This document shows positions 24,075-33,821 of a stretch of DNA of 64,000 nucleotides, one piece after another. Under the pieces are notes generated by a model, which was given only the letters and a program-made list of their open reading frames with translations, ran no database searches and had not been told where the DNA came from. The DNA is from Meconema thalassinum. Taxonomy: Eukaryota; Arthropoda; Insecta; Orthoptera; Tettigoniidae. Position 1 is the stretch's first letter. Each line of letters opens with the position of its first letter. The stretch covers positions 1,215,610,609 to 1,215,674,608 of the forward strand of contig OX336388.2 of the NCBI GenBank assembly GCA_946902985.2, read 5' to 3'. The translations under genes and the position numbers were made by a program.

Positions 24075-24724
24075 AATTCCCGCTATATTCCACTATTCAT
24101 ACCCATCATTTTTCATAACATACTAAAGACTGACACCTCTCATTCTACGCATTAATCAATCTCCATAACAGCTACACACGGCGCGTCAACAGACCTCACT
24201 CATTCTCATTTCCTTAGCCTCCCATCTCCCACAACCCCAACCGCCACCTTTTCCCAAGCACGTCACTAACACTCAGCTGTAAGAGACTTCGCAAGGTGAA
24301 TTCCGGTTTGTTTTTGTTCACGCCCTGCGCACTGCAGTTCTTGGCGGTGCGTGACGAGGCCACAAATTTTCTCGGCTTGACGTTTGCCAAGAGCAACAAG
24401 GGGACTAGAGTGGTCCCACGATGACGCAATGGAGACAGCGGACCGCAGCACCGGCCCAATTCAGGAGTTCTGATGCGCCTAGGCCTTAGTGATCCAATAA
24501 AAGTATCTTCTTTGGAGCGTCGAGCGGGATTGTAAATAATATTATTTCTTTATTCTTTATTCTTCATGTGTTTTGTATGAGCTTGTACATGGAAAGTTTT
24601 TCCAGTGTGAAGTTTTGTTGGACAGGCTGAGGAAGGGGGAGTATTTACCCCCGAAACTAGTCCCTGTAAGTAATAGAAATAAACAGTATTGGAGGCGGAA
24701 AATCTATTATTCTTTCAAAGTTAT
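24001..24724 (+). repeat. PLE right inverted arm (724 bp)
   Basis: Pairs with 20997-21720. It includes the ORF 3' end with TAA at 24072-24074, a GC-rich untranslated stretch and the hammerhead motif. It is followed by the 36-base tail and the target duplication at 24761-24773. Confidence 0.93.
24622..24667 (+). ncRNA. Hammerhead ribozyme motif, PLE type
   Basis: Stem I ACAGG (24622-24626) pairs with CCTGT (24663-24667). Core CTGAGGA is 24627-24633. One unpaired A is followed by stem II GGGGG/CCCCC (24635-24639, 24648-24652), then GAAA (24653-24656). Stem III is minimal, within palindromic ACTAGT, ending in cleavage triplet GTC (24660-24662). Minimal type I hammerheads with a palindromic stem III that work best as dimers are known in PLEs. 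The extra A before stem II is a departure from the textbook core. Confidence 0.8.
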
Positions 24725-24773
24725 AGTTACATCAATACGGACCTGAATAATCGACATTATGAAGATGTAATTT

Positions 24774-26355
24774 GTCATAGGTGAAGGTTCCCGTGAAAGA
24801 CTGCTTAGGCTGGGGCTATTAGCAAGTTTTGCCCCTACTTAATAACATCGTAGAGTAACAGTACCATGTAGGAAGGAAGAAACAGCTGTTAATTTGTATT
24901 ATTATCATTTAATTGAGGAAGGCAGAAACATAGGTTTTGGTCTCGCATACTTGGAAGGATGTTATCATGTTTGAAGTACAGGAAGTGTTCATCTGATTTG
25001 TGGAAGTATCTGCGGAATGGATGATGTTCTAATCAAAATACGTGACATATGGTCACTGTGGAATGTTGTATTTTTCGTCAGATGAAGGAAGATTTGTTAA
25101 GTTGTTAGCAAGTTTGTAAGTATGGTGAGAGTGGGTCAAGATGTCAACTTGAGGGTACGTAACACCTTATAATGTTTTGTGGTGTGTGAGGCCAGTGCCT
25201 AGGAAATGTTTAATTAATATATGTCACCTGCATGATCTCTCGTGATAGGGTTGGCTAATATTTTGTTGTGTGGTCTTTACGGTTTCCTTGCTGCGTGAGA
25301 ATAATTGTAATTTGTTTCCCCTCCTAAAACCACAGTAGGATGTCCGATTTTTTAGGACCTGTATTAATTTATTTTACTTAGCATGATATTTGTTATGAGA
25401 ACTCAAGCAATGACGATTGCTATTAGTTTTTCTTTTGTTCGAATTAATCTTCTGTTGGTAGTGACCAACCATTGACGACTGTCAGCTGACATGTTGGACA
25501 GTAGAGAATCGACGGCAGCCATGATACTATATTGGTGACTAAAAACTGAGCTACGTGTTTATATGATTATTAGGAGTATGATAAAAGGAATTATCTACGC
25601 TATTAAAGTTGATATTGAATATTGGCATTGAGTAAATATTTTGAAGAGTTACTGGAATTGCTGGCAACGAGTATTTTGAGATGATATGTGCAGAATCGTC
25701 AGATTAGTTGGGCTAGGTTACTCGTATGTTTCATATTGGCTGGAAAGAAATGTACTACTACGTACAGAATATGAATCCCTTCTCGTCCAAGATATCAATT
25801 GAGGATTTTGCTTATTAATTAATCGCAAGGAATAAATGACGGAAACATCTAGTAGGCTATTGACGTAATACTTCGTCTTGGAAGGGTGGAAATTATCTTA
25901 AAGCAGTTTGGTACTATTTTGTCTCGGGAGTACCTCATCTAGATAATACAGGTTCGTGTTATTTCCGTGTCTTATTTGTATTAAGTGTTTATTGTTTATG
26001 TGTGTTTTAATATATTTAATGAATGTACTCTGAAGTTGTAATAGATGATGTTTCTACCAGAGTACCAGTGTTTCTTTCCTAGACTTAGACTCAATAATAC
26101 GTCTCAAATAACTGTACCTAGGGTTATGAAGGCAGTTGGCCCAGTCCTCCCACTTCCAATTAAGGGTTGTACAGTTTAAACGGTAGCAGGGGTTAGAACC
26201 TCTTTTTGATCGTATAGTACTTCTCCGAACACTACAGGAAACAACGGAAAGCTACTTCTAGGATGGCCTAGAGTAGGATGCAAACCTACCACTCACCTCA
26301 ACTGTCCTCTAGATGCTGACCAAGAAGAAGACTCGTTCCTTGTAGAAGAAGACTC
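24774..26355. other. No recognisable feature
   Basis: Continuation of the pre-insertion locus after the PLE. AT-rich, no motif or repeat recognised. Confidence 0.5.
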
Positions 26356-26357
26356 GT

Positions 26358-26620
26358 GCAAATACTCGTACATGGGTATCCAAGTAAGGAATGATGTGGG
26401 TTGTGTAGTCTCCAAAGCGTACAAATCACTTCATTTTGTAATGAGGGTATCCACCGAAAAATAATTAGGATAGTTGTCCCTGGTGAGGCCAATCTTGGAA
26501 TACGGCTCATCGATTTGGGACCAATATCAATGAGCTGAAGATGGTACAAAGGAATGCTGCTGGGTTTGTGCCCAACGATTGTAATAGACTTACTAGAAGC
26601 AGTGTAATTCAAACTATCAC
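26358..26620 (+). pseudogene. Jockey-like LINE reverse transcriptase tail, decayed
   Basis: The plus strand reads KYSYMGIQVRNDVGC, then SKAYKSLHFVMRV and LVRPILEYGSSIWDQYQ, with several stops between. These are the 3' RT-thumb phrases typical of Jockey/CR1-like insect LINEs (Y(L)G...IRND, A..SL.F..R, LVRPILEY...WDPY). Only about 85 codons are recognisable. There is no endonuclease or 3' end, so it is an old truncated relic. The open minus-strand frame over it (26298-26633) is a shadow. Confidence 0.6.
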
Positions 26621-26837
26621 AGTGAAGAAACACATTTCAATAAACCTATTACACCACGGATTTCTACTCGCGTCTATCATTGGCTGCGAGTGCACTCTAG
26701 CGGCCACAGGAGGAAACTTTTCAATTACACCTTTAGCATGGGTTCCAACTGTGAATGTCCAGGCCGGTATAGAGCTCAGTTCGCATCCAGTCGGCCGTGC
26801 TGTCACACACTCCAATGGTCAACACAATAACATCGTT

Positions 26838-26985
26838 GAACAAGATGTTCAGTAACGAACATATAGCCTACTTTCTCCTAAATGCAAGGGTTTAGTTATA
26901 ACTCTTTGTCCTCTTCAAGGAGTATAATTGAATGTTGGTTGTAGTAGCTTGTTGAAATATAACGTGCTATACGGATATTATACGA
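26838..26985 (-). mobile_element. Orphan 3' end of a Helentron-like (family B) element
   Basis: The reverse complement closely matches 57962-58107 at the 3' end of element B. It includes the GAAAGTAGGCT subterminal motif (AGCCTACTTTC at 26865-26875 on plus), the hairpin ATGTTC...GAACAT and terminal CTTGTT. No 5' partner is adjacent. Its partner may be the 5' end at 31366, also minus strand. Confidence 0.6.
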
Positions 26986-27019
26986 TGATTGATTGAATCC
27001 TCACCTGAATTATATACTG

Positions 27020-29046
27020 CTCAAAAAAATTAAAGCACCACTTTTTTCAAAGGCCACCAAATTTGGAAAGTTGACTGCACAAGGTCGAAATCTCAGTATG
27101 ACGTTTGCCCCGACGCCTACCAAGCACATGCTTCAGCACAACTCCCCAACTTGTGTAGTTTCGGGATAGCGCCCCCAAAACCAGCCCATTTTTGAAAACC
27201 GTAAATTGAAGTTTGCGAAAAACGCTGTAGGACTTGTCGCAGGTTGCCAAAGCAGTCGAAAATGAATGAGTCTTGCTCTTAAGGTCCCACGAACACGTTG
27301 AAATCGTTACATTTGACGTTTGGGCATTTTCAACCCCCTTCATCATCCCCTAAACATGGACTACCATTGGGGGCGCCTGAGAAGGTACCGGATGTGTTTA
27401 ACCACCTGAAAACCTGCACACCGTCCTCAGTTGCTGATTGCAGTAAGTTCTTAAGGCCTCCGGCAATGTTCACCCCTCCTAACACCCTCAACTGGCAAGG
27501 GACCAAACCACCCCGTCTTGATGCACCCCTAAGGAAGGTTTAAATCGAGATTTTTATCAGTGCTGCTAATGGGGGGTCTTCCCCAAACGTTTCAAAAGAG
27601 GACCTGCGCCTGTGTCGCCACCCCTTCCCTTGCTACCCCCTTTTGTATGATTTCTCGAATCAGGCCCTTTTTAAGGACTGAAATGAGGTCTTAAATCGCT
27701 GAAAGGGCTGTAAAGGTCCTTAGAAGTAGTGGTGACACGAAATCAACCCCTTCTGATGTTTGATTGACATTCCATCCCCCAAAGTTGACATTTTTGCACC
27801 CTCCCTGTCTGGACGCGTAACGCGTCATGGCAGAGTTTTCAGAGTTGGATCAAAATGAAGCTTATGGCCTGAAATCGAGCCCAAAACAGCAGGTTGGATG
27901 GAAATTCATTGGTAGGGTGGGAAATGGGACCAAAAAGTTTTCAAAAAAGTTAACAGCCTCTAGTAAGTACACCAATGCATAGGCAACCCACATCTCGTCA
28001 TTTTTCTCCCATTGCCAAATTTTGTAACCTATTGACGATCGTAGGCAACCCACACGCACGGACGTGATGTGGGTTGTCAATGCATGGGCGTACTTAATGT
28101 AGGCTGTACACTTTTTTGAAAAATTTTGGTCCCGTTTCCCAACCTACCGATGAATTTCTATCCAGCCTGCTGTTTTGGGCTCCATTGCAGGCCATAAGCT
28201 TCATTTTCATCCAACTCTGAAAACTCTGCCATGACGTATTACGTGTCCAGGCAGGGAGGGTTGGGGGTGCATAAATTTCGAATTTGGGGGACGGAATGTC
28301 AATCATCGATCGGAAGGGGTAGATTTCGTGTCACCACTACTTCTAAGGACCTTTACAGCCCTTTCAGCGATAAAGACGTCGTTTCAGCCCTTAAAAAGGG
28401 CCTGATTCGAAAAATCATACAAACGGGGGTTGCAGGGGAAGGGGTGGTGACAAAGGCACAGTTCCTTTTTTGAAACGTTAGGGGAAGACCCCCCATTAGC
28501 AGCACTGATAAACATCTCGATTAAAACCTTCCTTAGGGGTGAATCGAGAAGGGGTGGTTTGGTCCCATGCCAGTTGAGGGTGTTAGGGGGTGTGGACATT
28601 GCCGGAGGCCTTAAGAACTTACTGCAATCAGCAACTGAGGACGGTGTACAGGTTTTCGGGTGGTTAAACACACCCGGTACCTTCTCAGACGCCCCCAATG
28701 GTAGTCCATGTTTAGGGGATGATGAAGGGGGTTGAAAATGCCCAAACGTCAAATGTAACGATTTCAACGTGTTTGTGGAACCTTTAAGAGCAAGACTCAT
28801 TCATTTTCGACTGCGTTGGCAACCTGCGACAAGTCCTGCAGCGTTTTTCGCAAACTTCAATTTGCGGTTTTCGAAAATGGGCTGGTTTTCGGGGTGCTAC
28901 CCCGGAACTACTCAAGTTGGGGAGTTGTGCTGAAGCATATGCTTGGTAGGCGTCAGGACAAACGTCATACTGAGATTTCGAGCTTGAAAGTCAACTTTTC
29001 AAAATTTGGTGGCCTTTGAAAAAAGTGGTGCTTTAATTTTTTTGAG
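27020..29046. mobile_element. Foldback element: ~975-bp inverted repeat arms, 71-bp loop
   Basis: Left arm 27020-27994 and right arm 28066-29046 are inverted copies, about 90 % identical by eye with few indels. The shared outer end is CTCAAAAAAATTAAAGCACC. The flanks are TA-rich (TATATA/TTATATATA), compatible with a TA target duplication, and the outer motif resembles Tc1/mariner-type ends; this is weak evidence. No transposase is encoded. The parallel ORFs in both arms (27298-27543 plus, 28384-28800 minus) are mirror images and show no domain. A transcript across it would fold into a ~1-kb hairpin. Confidence 0.85.
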
Positions 29047-29480
29047 GTTTATATATACACACACTAATACAGCCATCACAATAACACAGGTTATGAGAAA
29101 AAATTCAACACTCACCCAAGTACAAGAGGCTAAATGACCATGATGTCCATGCATCTCAAATGAAACAACAACAACAACAACAGCTTCTTACTCAAATCCT
29201 TCCTAGTTTGCCTACAGACGTCACAATGACACAGGTTATCAGACAACGTCTAAACACACACACACACACACACCCAAGTACACGGGGCTACAAGACCATG
29301 ATGCCGCAAAACCCCTAAAGAATCAACAACAACAACAACAATAGACTCTACACACTAATACAGCCATGACAATTAACACCGGTTATCAGGCAGATTCTAC
29401 ACACGCCCAAAGTACACGGGGCTACATGACCGCGTTGTCGCAACCCCTAAACTTAAGAACCAACCAATCAACAATATACT
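29047..29480 (+). repeat. Three tandem copies of a SINE 3' region, ~145 bp each
   Basis: Copies start near 29061, 29205 and 29351. Each has AATACAGCCAT or a variant, CCGGTTATCAG, CAAGTACACGGGGCTA and ATGACC. Copies 1 and 2 end in (CAA)n and copy 3 in AAGAACCAACCAATC. The same sequence, reversed, forms the tail half of the SINE at 58516-59030, so these are head-less tail copies. Confidence 0.7.
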
Positions 29481-29636
29481 CTACCGCATATAAAGGACAA
29501 AGAATTTTAATCGCTCTAGTCAAGTGTTGAAATTAGTGGTGTTATGAGTACAGCATATTATATAATATTTTTGATTGCAAATACACACAATATATGCTTA
29601 ACATTATAACGTGTGAGTAGTTATGAATCAATAAAT

Positions 29637-29750
29637 ACAAAAAAAAAAACGAAGTTAAAATATTCGAATTCATAGGAATTCGAACCATGGTAGGCCGAAC
29701 TAAGAGGCTAGATCGCTAACACTGCACCACGGATGTGCTACAAAAGTGTT
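29637..29750 (-). repeat. tRNA-like SINE head, minus strand
   Basis: The minus strand reads CCGTGGTGCAGTGTTAGCG (A-box-like) and CATGGTTCGAATTCC (B-box-like). A T-run on the minus strand follows at 29639-29649. The arrangement suggests a short tRNA-derived SINE rather than a functional tRNA, since I cannot fold a full cloverleaf. Confidence 0.5.
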
Positions 29751-29929
29751 GTGTAAATAGCTTCTTTAGTACAAATGTATCATATTTTTTTGGTGCCGAA
29801 ATCAACGATTTCCTTGGCATTTTTTGGCGCTTCTATAAACCATTTGATATTAAATATGTATTATTTTGTTCAATACATTCCTAAAAGGATATGACCTTAC
29901 GCAGTTACGGATATACATGGATTTACGAG

Positions 29930-31371
29930 CACAAATAGCGGCCATTTTGACTACGGGACTCACGACCCACAACGATATTGCATCGTCAATCGAACCTGTT
30001 AAGTCACTTCTACGGTTACATATTCTATTTTAATGAGCTAATATCCTATCGGTCACCTCCTTGAGGACAGTTTAAACCTCCATATGTACTTTAAGCTGAA
30101 TTGTGAAGGTCAGGCCTTGTTGAATCGTAAGTTACGGTTGGGCTATAATACTTGCATGATTCATACTGTACATCCACCATCCTGAAACTATTTGTCTGAT
30201 GACCCTGCAGTTTGGACAAAATACGTTTCCCACATTAAGGTATATTGTTGCAAAATTTAGTAGAGATCGGATGATTAGGTTAGTCGTAATTTGATTTAAG
30301 CTCAGAACATTTGGGTGGGCGCTATTTCGTTTTTGTTATGATGGCGGCGATATACAACATGACACTGAGTTGCCCCTTGCTAGTGCTACCTCTGTGCCAA
30401 AGGTGATTCAATTTGGGTTTCGTTGTGTTTGAATTGATAGGGGGAATCGATTTGCACACGTATATGACCGCCATCTGCAAACTATTGGGCTGATGACCTT
30501 GTAGTTTGGTCAAAAGACGCTTCCCACATGCTTACCACACCAAGGTATGTTGTTGCAAAATTTGGTAGAGATCAGATGATTAGGTTATTCTTCTTCTTTC
30601 TTCTTTCTTAGTCGTTAACCCTCCAGGTTGGTGGAACCCACGGACTCAGCGAGGGAACTCACCACTACCGCCTCTACGGGCAGTGTCCTAGAGCTGGGAA
30701 CATCTAATCGGAGTGGATACAACTGGTGAGGTGTGATTGGCACCTCGCCCAGGCAGCCTCACCTGCAGAGCGAACAGGGGCCTCATGAGGGAAGGTAATG
30801 GATGGTCAGGATGGATAGGCAAGGAAGAGGGAAGGAGGCGGCCGTGGCCTTGAAGAAGGCACCATCCCGGCATTTGCTCGAAGATGAAGTGGGAAACCAC
30901 GGAAAACCACTTCGAGGATGGCTGAGGTGGGAATCGAACCCCCTCTACTCATTTGGAACACCCGAGGCTGAGTACACCCCGTTCCAGTCCTCATACCACT
31001 TTTCAAATTTCGTGGCAGAGCCGGGAATCGAACCCAGGACCTCCGGGGCCGCGGCTAACCATGCTGACCGCTACGCTACGGAGGTGTTAGGTTAGTCGTA
31101 ATTTAAATTAAGCTTTGAATATTTGGGTGGCTGCCATTACGTTTCCGTCAAGATGGCGGTGATATAAACATGACACTGAGGTGCCCTTAGTTAGTGCTAC
31201 CTCTGTACCAAATTTCGTTCAATTCGGTTTCACCGTGTTCGAATTGATAGGGGGACAGACATTCAGAGTACACACACTCACACACACACAGACAGACGCA
31301 CAATTTTTGGCCCTGTGTAGATCTCATAAGTCTACTTTCATTTATTGCAAAAATCGAAAGTAGGCTAAAAA
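29930..31371 (-). mobile_element. Helentron-like element C, split by a SINE
   Basis: The minus-strand 5' end TTTTTAGCCTACTTTCG (GAAAGTAGGCT at 31357-31366 on plus) leads into its local hairpin, a GT microsatellite (about 31265-31290), CCCCCTATCAATTCGAACAC and body units matching element B. Boxes are at 31153 (ATGGCGG), 30341 and about 30465 (CCGCCAT). A SINE with an 8-bp target duplication interrupts it at 30588-31086. The 3' end is not adjacent; the left limit given here is approximate. Confidence 0.6.
30588..31086 (-). mobile_element. tRNA-derived SINE inside element C (499 bp)
   Basis: The target duplication TTAGGTTA is at 30580-30587 and 31087-31094. The minus strand starts CACCTCCGTAGCGTAGCGGT (A-box region) and has GGTTCGATTCCCGGC (B box). 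The left end carries a TTCTTCTTT tract. It contains the widespread phrase GTGGGAAACCACGGAAAACC (about 30889-30908, plus strand). Confidence 0.8.
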
Positions 31372-31939
31372 TGCACACAGGGACCCTTAACCATACCCTT
31401 AGATTGTCTAACATGACTAAATCTAACAGCTGGCACAACTAGAACTGGCCACTCTCATCTCAATGCATAAAATATATAACCTCACTGGTCATTTAAACAA
31501 ACCGATGCATCGTGATCCTGGCTCATTTCTGTTCTCAGGCACTTCTAAACAGTCGTACCGTACCTGTACCCAACAAAGAAGATTAAATGAGCTGCAATCA
31601 TCTACTTTCTACAAAATACAGTATAATTATCAAAACAAATATCATGGGGTTAAGACAACAATACAGTATATAGCTACTGTATCTGAGATACGCTGGCTTG
31701 CCTAATAATGCTTCGGGCACATTCTAACCAAGGTCTATCCTACTACGTATGTTCGTTCGCGAGCTATTTGTAGGCGCAAGAGTGTACGCTGTTTCCTCGA
31801 GTCATTTTCTTCCCCTGTTGAGTTTGAAGTTTTTCATTTAGTTTGACCTTGTTTCGTTTGCTGACTTGAGTCAATGTTATTTCTTTCGAATATATTGCTT
31901 TCTAGTTTTCATAGTGTAATCTTTTTTTTTTCAGGTATA
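31372..31939. other. No recognisable feature
   Basis: Non-coding sequence between element C and the next SINE. Nothing recognised. Confidence 0.5.
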
Positions 31940-31949
31940 AGGTATGCTT

Positions 31950-32282
31950 GCCGGCCCAGTGGTGTTGGGGTAGCGCGCCTGCCTCTCACCTGGAGGCCCC
32001 GGGTTCGATCCCCGGCTCCGTCAGGGATTTTAAAACTGACGTGAGGGTTGGAACGGGGTGCACTCAGCCACGTGAGGACAATTGAGTAGCTGTCTGACAG
32101 TGAGACAGCGCCCCGATCACGAAAACCAAGATTAACGGCCGAGGGGACCCGACGCGCTGATCACGCGTCACCCCAATATCTGCAGGCCAAGCGGCTGGGC
32201 AGCGGTCGCTTGGTCGGCCTTAGCGCGTCATGGGCTGTACAGTGCCAGGGGTTGTTGTTGTTGTGTTTTTTTGTTGTTGATC
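31950..32282 (+). mobile_element. tRNA-derived SINE, family 1, plus strand (333 bp)
   Basis: Target duplication AGGTATGCTT at 31940-31949 and 32283-32292. The head reads GCCGGCCCAGTGGTGTTGGG with A-box-like GTGTTGGGGTAGCG and B-box GGTTCGATCCC. The body includes GACAGTGAGACAGCGCCCCG and the tail is (GTT)n. The same family lies in the opposite orientation at 53119-53437. Confidence 0.88.
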
Positions 32283-32292
32283 AGGTATGCTT

Positions 32293-32715
32293 TGGCTATC
32301 TTCCAAACGTAAATTTAATATGGTTTCTGAAAATGCAATATTTTGCTTATTATGTTGTAATTGTGAATTCTGACGTCATCGCCTTCGTCTACTTGCGACC
32401 TCTACGTCATCATTTCATCGTTCTTCGAGAAACGCGCATACACCTCCCAGGTCCATCTTTCTGGAAGTTACTGTATTTAAGTCTCTGCGCTCAGTCCCTA
32501 GATCCCACTTCTTCACTTCTTCGCGGCCTTGCTGCTTTACGTATACCCCTTTGGCACTTTGGCATTCTTCATGCACCATCTTTCCAGTCACATAATTCTG
32601 CGTTCTTATTTACAGCGGCCTTTACTATGGCCTGCCAATCCTTGCTTCAAGACTTCGTTCATCACGCGACAAACATGTCGTGATATCGACTACTCGTAGC
32701 TCGTATCGTTACAAC
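32293..32715. other. No recognisable feature
   Basis: Spacer between the SINE and element E2. The open frame running through it (32210-32683) begins inside the SINE and shows no domain. Confidence 0.5.
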
Positions 32716-32719
32716 ATAC

Positions 32720-33785
32720 TGTTACGTGTTAGCTCAAGTAGCACATTCGTTAAATTGGATCACAGAAGGTAGAAAGCACAACACAATTGGCCCTTTAAGA
32801 AATATAAGTTTTATTGCAGGTCTAGCAAGTTGCAGTACACACACAATAAACACTCAGAAACCAATTAGCAGTCCTAGTCAAGTTCGCTCCCTTATGGAGT
32901 ACACTCACTCACAGAAGTTAATCCCTCCTAATGAGGTGGTCCCGTGCGCTGGCCAGAAATAACTGTACCCTTCCTCTTGTCAATAAGCCACAGTCTGACA
33001 CTCAATTGATCTTGAGTACACACTACAGTTAGGCTACTTACGAGTCTGCTACACACTGCTCTGCAGGCTCGGAAAGAATCTCACTGAGTTTCGCAATTCA
33101 CACAGCACTTCACTACAATAATCTCTGTCGCACTGGTATACACACTCGCTCAAAACACTGTTCGTCCCTCCCTGGCCAGGTCGCTTTATATAGGGAGGGT
33201 GGTGACTCAATGGATGTTTCCAGAGTAGGAAAAAAATATCGTATGGCCTCGGGTGCCTGGTGCAAGCTTTGTTAATTGACACCCAGAGGGTAGCTTGCAT
33301 GTCGAATTTCGTCGTTCCTTTGAACGCTATGAAAGTCAAGGAGGTTAGATATCTAAACTCCTTGACACTACAGCGCTTTCAAGTAGAGAATGGAGGAACT
33401 TTGTGTAGGCGGAAAATCCCGAGATTAATTTTGCCATTGAACACGGCCTGCTGAATTCAAAAATGGGTTCTTTAACATGCCAACAACGTATGACATGAGT
33501 GTCGTGATTTTTGTCGCCTTCAAAAATCACTTACCTTGGCCAGGAGCGAACCTGCAATCTTGGGGTTGGTAGTCCCACACTATAACCACTCACCCACCGT
33601 GGCAAGCTTCCAGAGTAGGAGAGTTCACGGCTCCTCCCGAGAGATCCATCACCAGGTAGTCCGGGAACATTCCAGAACATGTCTTTGTTCTCACTGCGCA
33701 TATTGCCGGCCGACAGAGCCCAGATGTAGCCTCAGGCGGCTGTGAGTCACGCGAGAGGGAATGAGGCAACCCCGCTCTCGTAACA
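32720..33785 (-). repeat. E2 3' LTR with SINE insertion (1066 bp)
   Basis: Matches 38024-38687 after removal of the SINE and its duplicated target (390 bp). It has an additional ~12-bp indel near 33010 and scattered substitutions. Confidence 0.9.
33230..33607 (-). mobile_element. SINE inserted in E2 3' LTR (378 bp)
   Basis: Exact 12-bp target duplication TTCCAGAGTAGG at 33218-33229 and 33608-33619; the other E2 LTR shows the empty site. The minus-strand head reads GCCACGGTGGGTGAGTGGTT with B-box-like GCAGGTTCGCTCCTGG. It ends in a run of seven T on the minus strand, like a pol III terminator, rather than an A tail. Confidence 0.85.
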
Positions 33786-33797
33786 CCACCCTCTGCC
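33786..33797 (-). promoter_or_regulatory. E2 polypurine tract
   Basis: The minus strand reads GGCAGAGGGTGG directly before the LTR's TGTTACG. The equivalent tract in E3 is AGGAAGGGGGTGG. Confidence 0.65.
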
Positions 33798-33821
33798 TAA
33801 AAAGGCTGATCGTCCCGATCA

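Larger units (their letters stand above)
20997..24760 (+). mobile_element. Penelope-like element with inverted terminal arms
   Basis: A 3764-bp element defined by a 13-bp target duplication. It has an RT plus GIY-YIG endonuclease gene on the plus strand, between two 724-bp arms in inverted orientation (20997-21720 and 24001-24724). A 36-base unpaired 3' tail (24725-24760) precedes the right target duplication. PLEs use target-primed reverse transcription and often carry a partial copy (pseudo-LTR) in tandem or inverted orientation at the 5' end, which is what is seen here. Both arms contain a hammerhead ribozyme motif. The coding region has one frameshift and two stops, so this copy is inactive. 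Confidence 0.93.

Noticed and set aside
26298..26633. 111-aa minus-strand ORF
   Set aside because: It is the opposite strand of a recognisable, decayed LINE reverse transcriptase segment.
27298..28800. Matching proteins of about 80-138 aa in the foldback arms
   Set aside because: They are the same sequence read from mirror-image arms; no domain, and the frame differs in length between arms.
32210..32683. 157-aa plus-strand ORF
   Set aside because: Begins inside a SINE and runs into anonymous sequence; no domain.
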